DNA of 64,000 bases from Halogranum rubrum (GCF_900114455.1 NZ_FOTC01000001.1:1079058-1143057); one strand, 5' to 3'. Shown: positions 1 to 9,061, counted from the first letter of the stretch. Notes: generated by a model not told the origin, from the letters alone. Program-made: numbers and translations.

Positions 1-922
1 CCTGCCCGTTCCGGAGTTCGTCGACGACGGCGCGAGCAACATCGTGAAGACGGCGACGGAGCGCTCGACGGCGGGCGACGAACCCGTCTTCCTCTTCACG
101 AACTTCATGGACGCGCACACGCCGCTGCGGAATCTCGTCCAGTACGACCAGTCGCTGCACTCGGTTCCGAACTCGTGGAGTTCGCGCAAACTCGACAAGT
201 GGGAACTGAACAAGGACAAGGCGGCGACGTCGGAGTACACCGACAACTACCGCCAACTCTACGCCGCCTCCATCGACTACCTCGACCGCGTCGTCTCACA
301 GTTCCTCGTCGAACTGATGGCCAAATCCGAGGAGGAGTGGACGTTCGTCGTCATCTCCGACCACGGCCACAACCTCGGCGACGACGCCGACGACGGCCTG
401 TTCCACCACACCGGCAGCATGTCGGAGGGTATCCAGCACACGCCGTGTGAGATTATCAACGCGCCCGACGGCTCTGCGAAGGAGATTACCGACTACGTCT
501 CGCACATCGACCTCACCGACCTGATTCCGAAACTCGCGGCCGACGAGCCGATTCCGGAGGACTTCGGCCACGACCACGTCGTCGCCGAGACTATCGGCCT
601 GCTGGGCCACGGCGACCGGACGTGGGGCCACGAGTTCACTGAGGAGGACCACGAGTTCTGGAACCGGATGATTCGTGTCGCTTACGAGGGCGAGACGAAA
701 CTCCAGTGGGACTCCCTCGGCGAGTGTATCGAGTACGAACTCGACCACGACCGACCGTCGTGGCAGCGTGAGGTCGCTCGTCACAGCGGGCCGCCGCCGG
801 AAGTGACCGCGCTGTTCGACACGCCGCTCGACGAGTACAAGAAGGCCGCTGCGGCCGGCGAACAGGACATGGAGTTCGACGAAGACGTCGAGGAGCAACT
901 GAAAGAACTGGGGTATCTGTAG
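1..922 (+). CDS. Sulfatase family protein, C-terminal part (5' truncated)
   Basis: The frame is open from base 2, so the gene begins outside the window; an internal GTG at 44 is not a credible start. About 306 residues are visible. Two alkaline-phosphatase/sulfatase-fold signatures are present: FTNFMDAHTPL near the start, and VVISDHGHNLGD, whose Asp-His pair would bind the catalytic metal. The N-terminal part with the nucleophile (formylglycine Cys/Ser or Thr) is not visible, so whether it hydrolyses sulfate esters or is a phosphotransferase relative cannot be decided. The stop codon abuts the ATG of the next gene, implying co-transcription with two asparagine-synthetase-like genes. In haloarchaea such combinations occur in surface glycan or polysaccharide loci; that role is an inference. 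Confidence 0.8.
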   Translation, partial: LPVPEFVDDGASNIVKTATERSTAGDEPVFLFTNFMDAHTPLRNLVQYDQSLHSVPNSWSSRKLDKWELNKDKAATSEYTDNYRQLYAASIDYLDRVVSQFLVELMAKSEEEWTFVVISDHGHNLGDDADDGLFHHTGSMSEGIQHTPCEIINAPDGSAKEITDYVSHIDLTDLIPKLAADEPIPEDFGHDHVVAETIGLLGHGDRTWGHEFTEEDHEFWNRMIRVAYEGETKLQWDSLGECIEYELDHDRPSWQREVARHSGPPPEVTALFDTPLDEYKKAAAAGEQDMEFDEDVEEQLKELGYL

Positions 923-2854
923 ATGGTTGGGGTCTGTGGCGCACTCGGTGACCACGCGGCACTCCCGCCGGCGTTCACCGACTCGGTTACACACCGCGAC
1001 GAAGAAGAGCGAGTCACCGTCGACGACGACGGCTTCTCGCTCCACGGGTCGTTCCACTCGCTGCTCGCGGGCGACCAGCCCGCGACGGCCGCCGACGGCG
1101 ACGTCCGAATCTGGGTCTGGGGCGACGTGTACGGCTACGACAGCGGGTCGGAGCACGTCGCTCGCTCGAACGGACGCGGCGGGAGTGCCGCGTTCTGTGC
1201 GCGTCTCTACGACGCACTCGGGATGGAGTTCGTCGCCGGACTCAACGGTGGCTACGCACTCGTCGTCCACGACGTGGCCGAGGACACCGTGTCGTTCGTC
1301 ACAGACCGCATCGCAACCCGACCCATCTTCTACACCCGCGCCGACGACGGGGCGTTCGTCTTCTCGTCGGCGTCACAGTCACTCGCGGCGTATCCCGGTA
1401 TCGACACCGAGTTCGTCCTCCCGTACCTCTACGAGTATCTCGAACTCAGGCGCGTGTTCGGCGTCAAGACGCCGCTCGACGGTATCGAGGAACTGCCCCC
1501 CGCGTCCGTCGTCACGGTCGACCTCGACGACCTGTCGACGGAGACGTGGACCTACTGGACGCCCTCGTACGAACCGGTCGACAAACCGTTCTCGACGTAT
1601 CTCGAGGAGTTCACCGAGACGATTCAGGAGGTCTTCGCCGAGTGGACGGACGACGACCTGGACTACGGTCTCCTGTTGAGTGGTGGGAGCGACTCACGAC
1701 TCATCCAAGCGGCGATGGACCAGCCGATGGCGGCGTTCCACAACGCCGACTTCATGAGTCGCGAGGCGAAGATTGCGCGCCGGGCGGCGACGGTCAACGG
1801 TGACGAGTTCCACCTCCTCGAACGCGACGAGGACTACGACGCCCGCCTGCTGGAAGACGCGCCGAAGATATCGAACTTCAGCGGCTGGTTCGACCAGGCG
1901 TACTTCAGTGGCTTCGAAGACGACATCGTCGAGAACTGCGACATGCTCGTCGCAGGACTCTACGCCGACATGCTGTTCGGTGGCCACCCCTTCGCGAAGC
2001 ACGGCATCTCTGTCGGCGACGTCGGGAACTTGTCGCTCCCGCTCCGACGGTCTATCGACAGCATCGACGACTACATCGACTTCCAGATGAAAGACGCCGT
2101 CGAACCGCTCTCGTACTTCACCGAGTCGTTCTCGCTGCAGTCCGTGCTTCGGTCGAACATCCGCCACCAGGGGGACGAAATCGTCAGCCACGGCGTGCGC
2201 TACGGGTCGCTGCAGGACCTCGTGATGTACGGTGACTTCTACCCGATGGGTGGCGACACCGACGCCATCTTCTCGCGGACGTTGATGCAGATGCGACCGT
2301 ACCGGACGCCGTTCCTCGACAATCGTCTCCTCGACCTCGCCCAGCAGATTCCGGTTCGATATCTGCTGCGTCGAAACCTCGTCAACGCCGCGGTCACCGA
2401 ACTCGACCCGGCACTCGCGGAGATTCCGCACGCTCGAACCGGTGTCCCGCTGAAGTATCCGTTCCCGGTCGATTTCCTCGGCGACACCCTCTACGGGTTC
2501 TGGCGAAAGCACGTCGCCGACGAGTCACCACCGGAACCACATCTGACGCACGCGCCGTGGCCGAACCGACAAGAACTTATCCGCGCGAAAACTTTCACTG
2601 AAGAGACACTGTATGCTCAGCGACACTTACTCGAAGGTTTGCCCTTCCTCGACTTCCAGGGGGCACTCGACTGTTACCACGAACACTGTGACGGCGTGAA
2701 CAACCAGACCGTGCTCTACTCACTCTTGACACTACTCAACATGCCCGCCACACAACGCGCTCACGACACCCTCGAGAGGTCCTCGCTCACGTCCTCCGAA
2801 CACGGTGTCGCCGTCGACGGAGGGCACTCACGACCGTCGGGGAGTTCCGAGTAA
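923..2854 (+). CDS. Asparagine synthetase-like protein with degenerate glutaminase domain
   Basis: A 643-residue protein of the asparagine synthase (AsnB) family. Residues 1-190 resemble a class II glutamine amidotransferase fold (GLNGGYALVVHD, then VTDRIATRPIFY). The C-terminal two thirds is the ATP-pyrophosphatase synthetase domain with the PP-loop SGGSDSR near residue 253. True AsnB needs Cys directly after the initiator Met. Here the start reads MVGVCG, so the only nearby Cys is residue 5 and glutaminase activity is doubtful. Such proteins may use free ammonia or another nucleophile, as beta-lactam synthetases and lasso-peptide cyclases do. The ATG directly follows the sulfatase stop, and the TAA overlaps the next ATG (TAATG), suggesting translational coupling. 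The substrate is unknown. Confidence 0.75.
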   Translation: MVGVCGALGDHAALPPAFTDSVTHRDEEERVTVDDDGFSLHGSFHSLLAGDQPATAADGDVRIWVWGDVYGYDSGSEHVARSNGRGGSAAFCARLYDALGMEFVAGLNGGYALVVHDVAEDTVSFVTDRIATRPIFYTRADDGAFVFSSASQSLAAYPGIDTEFVLPYLYEYLELRRVFGVKTPLDGIEELPPASVVTVDLDDLSTETWTYWTPSYEPVDKPFSTYLEEFTETIQEVFAEWTDDDLDYGLLLSGGSDSRLIQAAMDQPMAAFHNADFMSREAKIARRAATVNGDEFHLLERDEDYDARLLEDAPKISNFSGWFDQAYFSGFEDDIVENCDMLVAGLYADMLFGGHPFAKHGISVGDVGNLSLPLRRSIDSIDDYIDFQMKDAVEPLSYFTESFSLQSVLRSNIRHQGDEIVSHGVRYGSLQDLVMYGDFYPMGGDTDAIFSRTLMQMRPYRTPFLDNRLLDLAQQIPVRYLLRRNLVNAAVTELDPALAEIPHARTGVPLKYPFPVDFLGDTLYGFWRKHVADESPPEPHLTHAPWPNRQELIRAKTFTEETLYAQRHLLEGLPFLDFQGALDCYHEHCDGVNNQTVLYSLLTLLNMPATQRAHDTLERSSLTSSEHGVAVDGGHSRPSGSSE

Positions 2855-4560
2855 TGAGCAGTCGATTCGAGTCGAACACGACGACGACCAACTCAGTGGC
2901 CAAAGATAGGCAGATGAACCGAGAACTGTTCGGCGTCTTCGGTGACCGAGACGCCTTCGACCGTCTACGCGCGCGGGAGGACTTCGACGACGTCCTGACC
3001 GGAAACGGCACAACCGTCGGTATCAGAGACTCGTCACTCGACCACCCGAGACGGAGCGCTCGCTACGAGGGTCCCGAGGGGATGTGCGCCGTCTTCGGCG
3101 AACTGATCCCCCCAACGGGAACGGACCCAGACAACACCGCCGAGTGGCTCCTCGACCGGTTCTCTCGTCACGGGTTCGCCGCACTCACCGGACTGAACGG
3201 GTCGTATATCGTCGTCATCGACCACGACGACGAGAGGGTGGTCGTCACCGACCCGCTTCGGTCGTGGGAGTGCTTCTACGCCGACGTCGGTGGCGTCCGC
3301 GTGTTCAGCACCGACCCGAGTACGCTGACGCCTCTCGTCGACGAGTCGGATATCGACCGCGAGGCAGTCTTGGAGTTTCTCCACCTCGGCACGGTGCTCG
3401 GGACTGCGACGGTGTTCGACCAGATTCGCCGTGTCCCCTTCGACGGGTATCTCACTGCCACCGACACCACGGAACTCTCTCGGTTCGTCTACGAACCGCG
3501 TCGGTTCGACTACGTCGACGAACTCGCGACGCGACTGGAGCAAGCAATCGAGCGCCGTGCGGGGCTTCCCGGCCCGCGCGGCCTCCTGCTCTCGGGTGGG
3601 AAGGACTCGCGTGTCCTCCTCTCGAAACTCGACATCGACCAGTGTTACACCGTCGGCAGACCCGGGTCGCGCGAGGTACGCGCCGCTCGAAAAGTCGCAG
3701 AACAGTACGGTGCGGCCCACGAGGTGCTCGCACCCGACGACCGGTATCTCCGCGGTGGCGACGCCAAGATTCGCTGTGCGCAAGGTATCAAAGAGTCGCT
3801 GCACATCCACCACGCGGGCTACGACGACGAGTTCGACGTGGCGACGATGTACCACGGCGCGCTGTTCGACACGCTGCTGAAGGGGTACTTCCTCGAACGC
3901 GACGGTGTCGAGATGTTCGGATCGAAACTACCTTCGAAGCGACTCCACCCCAATCCGAACCCCATCGACTCGCTGCTCGACACACTCGGCTTCTTCCCCG
4001 AGGCGAGCGAGCACATCGCCGAGGCCACGGGCGACCTGTTCGGGGATCTCTCGGTCGACGACCCGACGACCTTCTTGCAGGGGCGACTCAGCAAGGAACT
4101 CGACAAGTGTTGGTCCAGAACCGACTCGGTCCACAACGCGATGGACCTCCTTGTCATCCGAAACCAGCCAGTGATGCCGTTCCGGACACATCTGGCCGAC
4201 AACTACTACGAGTCCTTCATCGCCGCCGACATCGACTTACTGGAGTGGCACCTGAAGACGCCGCCGGAACACCGTCACGACGGGATGTTCTGGGAAGCGC
4301 TCGAACGCATCGACCCGACCATCTTCCACCACCGACCACCGAGTCAGCCGTACTCGTCGACGCAACTCAACCAAATCGAGCGGTTCGTCCGCCGAAAGGT
4401 GCCGGTGCTCGAACCGTTCGAGTCGGCGTGGCCCGACCGGGACGACGTGTACGACCGCTACGAGATGGACCGCGAACTGTTCCCCACCGAGGAGTCCATC
4501 CACCAACTGCCCGTCCGGCAGAAACTGCGCGTGAACGACCTGCGCTGGTGGCTGAAGTAA
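2854..4560 (+). CDS. Second asparagine synthetase-like protein, no catalytic Cys
   Basis: A 568-residue paralogue-like neighbour of the preceding gene. The start overlaps the previous stop by one base (TAATG). A second Met at residue 21 (base 2914), just before ELFGVFGD, would place the amidotransferase-like domain at the very N terminus. Visible marks are the glutaminase-like GLNGSYIVVIDHDDE region and the PP-loop SGGKDSR at residues 247-253. No Cys lies near either possible start, so a functional glutaminase is unlikely. Expected chemistry is adenylation of a carboxylate followed by amide or ester formation, with the acceptor unknown. Together with the sulfatase and the first AsnB-like gene it forms a compact three-gene unit. 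Confidence 0.72.
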   Translation: MSSRFESNTTTTNSVAKDRQMNRELFGVFGDRDAFDRLRAREDFDDVLTGNGTTVGIRDSSLDHPRRSARYEGPEGMCAVFGELIPPTGTDPDNTAEWLLDRFSRHGFAALTGLNGSYIVVIDHDDERVVVTDPLRSWECFYADVGGVRVFSTDPSTLTPLVDESDIDREAVLEFLHLGTVLGTATVFDQIRRVPFDGYLTATDTTELSRFVYEPRRFDYVDELATRLEQAIERRAGLPGPRGLLLSGGKDSRVLLSKLDIDQCYTVGRPGSREVRAARKVAEQYGAAHEVLAPDDRYLRGGDAKIRCAQGIKESLHIHHAGYDDEFDVATMYHGALFDTLLKGYFLERDGVEMFGSKLPSKRLHPNPNPIDSLLDTLGFFPEASEHIAEATGDLFGDLSVDDPTTFLQGRLSKELDKCWSRTDSVHNAMDLLVIRNQPVMPFRTHLADNYYESFIAADIDLLEWHLKTPPEHRHDGMFWEALERIDPTIFHHRPPSQPYSSTQLNQIERFVRRKVPVLEPFESAWPDRDDVYDRYEMDRELFPTEESIHQLPVRQKLRVNDLRWWLK

Positions 4561-4602
4561 CCTGTCAGTAGTTCTTTAATCGAGCGGGGCGCACCCTCGG
4601 AC

Positions 4603-4650
4603 GATGCGTCCCCGCCTCCCCTCCTACGACCACTTCAGCGTCGCCGTCGG
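4603..4650 (+). repeat. 48-base exact repeat at 5' end of tandem paralogue, copy 1
   Basis: The start codon and the following 44 bases, plus one preceding base, are identical to 5447-5494. The rest of the two genes is clearly diverged. Confidence 0.9.
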
Positions 4651-5422
4651 CGTCTTCGTCGGCGGTCTGATACTGTGGGCACTACTGTCGATATCACGAG
4701 TCGTCCCGTTCGTCCCGTCGACCCCCGCGTCGCTCGGGACGGTCTTTCTCGCCGTCGTCCTCGTCACGTGGACCGTACTCGAACAGTCGCCGAGTCGGGT
4801 CGACGACGCGCTCGAACGTGGTCTGCACTTGGGGCTCGGCGTCTGCTCGATACTCCCGCTCTCTGCTCTGCTCGTGGCACAAGCGGCCGGATACAGTCCG
4901 TCGCCGACGACGCGTTGGGCGACGGTCTGTCTCGCCCTTGCCGGAGTCATCGCCGCTACCGCAGGGATTCACAGACGAGCCACCACCTGTCTCCGGGAAG
5001 CGTCGGTAGAGGCGACTCTCGCGGCGACGCAGTCCGCGTGGACACTGCTCGTGAGTTCCTTCGTACTCGCGATACTCAGTACCTCAGTCGTCTCACTCGG
5101 ACTCGAAGGCCGACTCTATTTGGGGCTCGTGATTGGTCCTGCCATCGGGTCGACGGCGGGAACGTTCGTCGGGAATAGAGCGGCCACGCTGAGCGTCACA
5201 GAAAGTGGTCTTCTCGTCAATCCGCGGCGCGGCAAACTCTTCTCGGTGCTGTCGTGGGGATGGCTGTTACGGGTCGACTACACGGACGAGACGCTATGGG
5301 TCACGTCTCTCCTCCCGGTGCCACAGACCTACTACTGTGACCTCTCGGGCCGCGACGATGCCGAAGCCATCGTCAAGACAATCCGCCGCCGACACGAATG
5401 TTCCCACGTATCAACACTTTAG
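4604..5422 (+). CDS. Membrane protein with PH-like C-terminal domain (paralogue 1)
   Basis: 272 residues, not matched to a named family. About six hydrophobic stretches occupy residues 12-210. The last 60 residues have a pattern typical of bacterial PH-like domains: SGLLVNPRRGK, a Trp-rich strand, TLWVTS, then TYYCDLSGRDDAEAIV. A TATA-like box (CTTTAAT, about 4574-4580) lies about 27 bases upstream, consistent with leaderless transcription. The next gene is a diverged tandem copy with the same N terminus and C-terminal layout. Function is unknown. Confidence 0.7.
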   Translation: MRPRLPSYDHFSVAVGVFVGGLILWALLSISRVVPFVPSTPASLGTVFLAVVLVTWTVLEQSPSRVDDALERGLHLGLGVCSILPLSALLVAQAAGYSPSPTTRWATVCLALAGVIAATAGIHRRATTCLREASVEATLAATQSAWTLLVSSFVLAILSTSVVSLGLEGRLYLGLVIGPAIGSTAGTFVGNRAATLSVTESGLLVNPRRGKLFSVLSWGWLLRVDYTDETLWVTSLLPVPQTYYCDLSGRDDAEAIVKTIRRRHECSHVSTL

Positions 5423-5446
5423 CGCCGGGCCGAACAACCACGAGAT

Positions 5447-5494
5447 GATGCGTCCCCGCCTCCCCTCCTACGACCACTTCAGCGTCGCCGTCGG
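5447..5494 (+). repeat. 48-base exact repeat at 5' end of tandem paralogue, copy 2
   Basis: Identical to 4603-4650. It encodes MRPRLPSYDHFSVAVG, shared by both paralogues. Confidence 0.9.
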
Positions 5495-6251
5495 TCTGCT
5501 CGTCGCAGGCGTCGCCGTGACGATTCTCCCGTGGCTCACGCTCGTCTCACTCGACGTCGTCGGTGGTCTCGCTCTCGTCGTCGCCCTCGGCGTGTGGGTC
5601 GTCCTCGAACAGATTCCCGAGCAAGTGAACGCGGCACTGGACAACTATCTCTACGCCCTCCCGCCGGTTCTCGCCGTGGGACTGGTCGCCCTGTTCGTCG
5701 GCGAGAGTGTCGGCATCGACCGGGTGCTCCCGGATTCACTCCACCTCCCGTTGCTCGGGCTACTCGTCCTCTGTGGCCTCGTTGGGGAGACTGGAAGACG
5801 ACGCCGCGCACGAGTCGTCTCGGAGCGAGAGTCGATGCACGCGCTCGTGACGGTGACCGAATCGCGCTGGTTCGCAGTGGCGATAAGTGTCGTCGGGAGT
5901 CTCCTCGGATACGCGATCATCTCCGTCGCGTTCGGCGAGGCGTTCTCGCCGTGGCGACTCGCGTTCCTCGCCGGTGCCAGTGTCGTCGGAGCGGTCATCG
6001 GGACGCTCTTTCAGGGGAGAGAGACGAACCAACTCGCCGTCCTCGACGGTGGACTGCTCGTCCGCACCGAGAGTGGACGGCCAGTGACCGTCGTCCCGTG
6101 GTGGCAGGTCCGACGCGTCGACGTCACCGACGGAACGGTCCGAATTCGACGGGGCCTCCCGTTTCCGACGACGTACTACAGCGAGTTCTCGGAGCGCGAG
6201 GAGGCGAAGCGCGTCGTCGACGCGATTCGGCGGTGTCAGCGACGCACCTGA
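5448..6251 (+). CDS. Membrane protein with PH-like C-terminal domain (paralogue 2)
   Basis: 267 residues. Two adjacent ATGs (5445, 5448) are possible. The second is chosen because it aligns with the start of the upstream paralogue and lies 27 bases after a TATA-like ACTTTAGC. The layout matches paralogue 1: several membrane segments, then a soluble tail with GGLLVRTESG, PWWQVRRVDV and TYYSEFSEREEAKRVV. The first 16 residues after Met5448 are identical to paralogue 1, but the rest is diverged. Only 22 bases separate the upstream stop from the ATG, and a separate promoter seems to sit there. No specific function can be assigned. Confidence 0.7.
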   Translation: MRPRLPSYDHFSVAVGLLVAGVAVTILPWLTLVSLDVVGGLALVVALGVWVVLEQIPEQVNAALDNYLYALPPVLAVGLVALFVGESVGIDRVLPDSLHLPLLGLLVLCGLVGETGRRRRARVVSERESMHALVTVTESRWFAVAISVVGSLLGYAIISVAFGEAFSPWRLAFLAGASVVGAVIGTLFQGRETNQLAVLDGGLLVRTESGRPVTVVPWWQVRRVDVTDGTVRIRRGLPFPTTYYSEFSEREEAKRVVDAIRRCQRRT

Positions 6252-6257
6252 ATCGAC

Positions 6258-7298
6258 CTATCCGTAGCTCTCGACCTTGCTCACTCGCTCGGGGAGGCCG
6301 AGTCGTTCCGTAACGTCCGTCACGCTCTCACACATTCGGCCGACGCCGCAGATGTAGAGTTCGGCGTTCTCCGGGTCGAGTCGAGCGTCGATGTCGTATC
6401 TCGCTTCTGAGTCGAGGTGGCCGTGAAGCTCCTCCGGAACCCGTTCGCGGTCGACGCCCTCCGCGAGGTACTTCACGAGCGTCTGTTGGACGTAGGCCGT
6501 CTCGCCGACCCAATCGGTGAGCAGGCGTTCCTGGCTCAGCGTCGGGACGTAGTGGAAGTTCTCGTGTTCCCTCGAGAGTTCCTCGAACTCCGCGTGGTAC
6601 GGCAGGTCGTCGCGCCACGACGCGCCGAGGAAGAGCCACACGTCTCGGTTCTCACCGTCGTGGCTGTCGAGTCCCTCCTCGAACGTGTATCGAATCATGC
6701 TCCGGAGCGGTGCGACGCCGGTTCCCGTCGCGACGAACACCATGTCTCGGTCGGACTCGTCGAGCAGGCTCAACTCGTCGCCGAACGGCCCACGGACGAA
6801 CAGGTCGTCGCCACGCTTGGCCCCATCGAGGAGCGACGGCGTCAACTCACCGCCCGGAACGCGGGTGATACAGAGTTCGAGTTCGTCCTCGTTGGGCGAA
6901 CTGGCGAGCGAGTACACACGTGGCTCCTCCTCTTCGAAACTGATGCGGACGTACTGACCGGGGTCGAACGCGAGTCGCTGTTCGTCCGGCGTGAGTCTGA
7001 GGCCGAGAAGTGACGGGTAGGACCGGTCGGCACGGTCGATTAGCGCGTCTATCTCGTCTGCGGTTCGCTCCTCGCCCGCCTCGACTAACTCGTCGACGAC
7101 CTGTTTCCACCCGCGGACGTCCGTCGGTTCGTCGGCGTCGCCGTCGAGTCGTTCGGCGACGTCGGGCCATCGTCTCGACAGTTCCTCACCGACCTCGTCG
7201 GCGCGTGACTCGTCCATCGGTCTCGCCTCCGTCACCCTCGCCGTCTGGTCGACGACCGGGTCCGGTTTCTCCTGTGGTCGGTCCGGGTCCTGCTCCAT
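6258..7298 (-). CDS. FAD/NAD(P)-binding oxidoreductase (ferredoxin-NADP reductase type)
   Basis: 346 residues from the ATG at 7298; a GGGAG-like sequence lies upstream, and the longer open frame beyond it lacks coding character. Residues 1-90 form an acidic helical extension. A ferredoxin-reductase FAD barrel follows, with the flavin-binding RVYSLAS (127-133). The NAD(P) domain has GTGVAPLRS (192-200) and a late CGVGRM motif. This modular arrangement shuttles electrons between NAD(P)H and a one-electron carrier such as ferredoxin or flavodoxin. The physiological partner is not evident. A 56-residue membrane protein gene lies just upstream on the same strand. Confidence 0.82.
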   Translation of the reverse strand: MEQDPDRPQEKPDPVVDQTARVTEARPMDESRADEVGEELSRRWPDVAERLDGDADEPTDVRGWKQVVDELVEAGEERTADEIDALIDRADRSYPSLLGLRLTPDEQRLAFDPGQYVRISFEEEEPRVYSLASSPNEDELELCITRVPGGELTPSLLDGAKRGDDLFVRGPFGDELSLLDESDRDMVFVATGTGVAPLRSMIRYTFEEGLDSHDGENRDVWLFLGASWRDDLPYHAEFEELSREHENFHYVPTLSQERLLTDWVGETAYVQQTLVKYLAEGVDRERVPEELHGHLDSEARYDIDARLDPENAELYICGVGRMCESVTDVTERLGLPERVSKVESYG

Positions 7299-7369
7299 AC
7301 GGCTCTGTTTCTCGTTCTCCCTGTTAGGCACTACGGCAGAACGGGCTTCACGACCGGAGCGGGTGCTCG

Positions 7370-7540
7370 TCACCCACGCTGTGCCGTTCGCTCGTTGAGT
7401 ACCGTCGGAGCGAGTACACCGACACCGATGAGGACAGCCCACTGAATCCACTGTACGTCGGTGAGGGCTATCGTCACCAACCACAGGAGGGTGCCGAGGA
7501 CGACGAACGCGAGCGTCGTCTTCGTCTGACGGGAGACCAT
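7370..7540 (-). CDS. Small two-segment membrane protein, 56 residues
   Basis: An open frame of 57 codons starting MVSRQTKTTLAF with ATG at 7540 and TGA at 7370-7372. Codon use is typical haloarchaeal (GTC, CTC, ACG, GAC). Two hydrophobic stretches are visible at about residues 9-25 and 33-47, followed by a polar tail ERTAQRG. It fills an otherwise empty gap between the FAD oxidoreductase and the 2-hydroxyacid dehydrogenase. Its MVS-x-x-T-K/R start and length resemble the small protein at 35060-35230. Function unknown. Confidence 0.6.
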   Translation of the reverse strand: MVSRQTKTTLAFVVLGTLLWLVTIALTDVQWIQWAVLIGVGVLAPTVLNERTAQRG

Positions 7541-7599
7541 GGCTCACGGAGACGACTTGCCCCCCGAAAAGTGTTGCCTCGACTACCCGAAGAGCCGAC

Positions 7600-8556
7600 T
7601 CAGAGAACGCGGTTGACCATCCCGTCGACGTCACCCGCGGCGAGCGCCTCGTAGTTCTGCACGATTATGTCGCGCCACCGCTCGGGTTTCTTCGGCGTCG
7701 ACCCGGCCATGTGCGGCGTGACGACGACGTTCGAGAGGTCCCACAGCGGCGAATCCGCTGGAAGCGGTTCCTCCTCGAACACGTCGAGTGCCGCCCCACG
7801 AATCGAGTGGTGCTGGAGCGCCCGTGTCAGCGCCGACTCGTCGACGACGCCGCCGCGGGCGATGTTGACGAGAACGGTGTCGGAGTGCATGAGTCGGAAC
7901 TCTTCGTTCCCCAAGAGTCCCGCCGTCTCGTCGGTCAGCGGGCACGCGAGGACGACGTAATCCGCCCGCCGGAGCACCTCGTGGTAGTCGTCTGCGGCGA
8001 ACAGGTCGTCGACGGCGTCGGGTGACTCGCTGGTGTCGCGTTTCGTCCCGAGAACCGTCATCCCGAGTACGCTACAGAGTTCGGCGACGCGCGTCCCGAT
8101 TGCACCGACGCCGACGACACCGACGGTCTTGCCGCGCAGTTCGCCACCCTCGAAGCGCTCCCAGACGCCGCGGGCTTGCTGGCGCGTCCCCTGCACGATG
8201 CCGCGTTCGAACATCAGGAGGTAGCAGAGCACCTGCTCGGCGATAGGTTCGGCGTGGATACCCGAGGAGTTGGTGAGGACGACGTCGCGCTCGCGGAGGG
8301 CGTCGTGGTCGTAGTGGTCGACACCCGCGCTGAGCGCGTGGACCCACCGCAAATTCGTCGCCGCCGCGAGCAGGTCGTCGTCCAGCGTGCCGGTGACGAT
8401 GCCCGCTACGTCTTCGGCGTACTCGACTGTCTCGGTTGGCGTCTCGGCGACGAGGACGTCGTCCGAGCGGATTGGACCGCTGAGAGCAGCGAGGAGCTCT
8501 TCGGTGCGTTCCGGAGGAACAGTGTGCGGAATCAAGAGTCGGGGACTGTCGGTCAT
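7600..8556 (-). CDS. D-2-hydroxyacid dehydrogenase, NAD-dependent
   Basis: 318 residues, the usual family length. The NAD-binding Rossmann motif is VGVVGVGAIG (145-154). The catalytic Arg lies in NIARGGVVDE and the acid-base His in VTPHMAGST. The expected reaction is reversible reduction of a 2-keto acid to a D-2-hydroxy acid with NADH. Substrate choice (glyoxylate, hydroxypyruvate, branched keto acids) cannot be read from sequence. The protein lacks the C-terminal ACT domain of 3-phosphoglycerate dehydrogenases, so it is not SerA. Confidence 0.88.
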   Translation of the reverse strand: MTDSPRLLIPHTVPPERTEELLAALSGPIRSDDVLVAETPTETVEYAEDVAGIVTGTLDDDLLAAATNLRWVHALSAGVDHYDHDALRERDVVLTNSSGIHAEPIAEQVLCYLLMFERGIVQGTRQQARGVWERFEGGELRGKTVGVVGVGAIGTRVAELCSVLGMTVLGTKRDTSESPDAVDDLFAADDYHEVLRRADYVVLACPLTDETAGLLGNEEFRLMHSDTVLVNIARGGVVDESALTRALQHHSIRGAALDVFEEEPLPADSPLWDLSNVVVTPHMAGSTPKKPERWRDIIVQNYEALAAGDVDGMVNRVL

Positions 8557-8599
8557 TGTCGGTCGGTCACGCCGCCGTCAAAAATAGCCTCGTCTCTCG

Positions 8600-9016
8600 T
8601 CACTCGTCTGCCGGTTCGAAGTCGAGGGCGACGGAGTTGATACAGAATCGTTTCCCCGTCGGCTGAGGGCCGTCGTCGAAGACGTGTCCGAGGTGGCTGT
8701 CACAGCCCTCACACCGCACCTCGATACGGCGCATCCCGTGGCTGGTGTCCGTCTCTGTCTTGATGTTGGCGTCCTCAGCGGCGTAGAAGCTCGGCCATCC
8801 ACACGAAGAGTCGTACTTCGTCGACGACTCGAAGAGGACGGTGCCACAGCCCTTACATTTGTAGACGCCGTCGTCGCTCCGGTCGACGTGTTCGCCGGAG
8901 AACCGTGCTTCCGTTCCGCTCTCTCGGAGGATGCGGTACTCCTCTTTCGAGAGTTTCTCGCGCCATTCCTCGTCCGTCTGGGGGACGTCCTGTCGCTGAC
9001 CGGTGGAGTCACTCAT
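8600..9016 (-). CDS. msrB: Peptide-methionine (R)-S-oxide reductase MsrB
   Basis: 138 residues, standard single-domain MsrB. Zinc ligands are two CxxC pairs, Cys54/Cys57 (YKCKGCG) and Cys102/Cys105 (RCEGCDSH). Also present are SSCGWPSF with Cys72 and the catalytic Cys125 in GKRFCINS. It repairs the R-epimer of methionine sulfoxide in proteins in the cytoplasm, using thioredoxin-type reductants. A TATA-like CCCTTAA about 28 bases upstream of the ATG suggests a leaderless transcript. Its neighbours are redox enzymes, but nothing shows they form one operon. Confidence 0.95.
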   Translation of the reverse strand: MSDSTGQRQDVPQTDEEWREKLSKEEYRILRESGTEARFSGEHVDRSDDGVYKCKGCGTVLFESSTKYDSSCGWPSFYAAEDANIKTETDTSHGMRRIEVRCEGCDSHLGHVFDDGPQPTGKRFCINSVALDFEPADE

Positions 9017-9061
9017 GTGTTGTCGGAGGAACCGAACGCGGTTAAGGGCTTTCTCGACTGC

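Noticed and set aside
296-1270. Long minus-strand open frame (324 codons) opposite the sulfatase/asnB-like junction
   Set aside because: It is the usual high-GC antisense shadow: Arg/Val-rich, no family motif, and it spans the junction of two well-supported genes.
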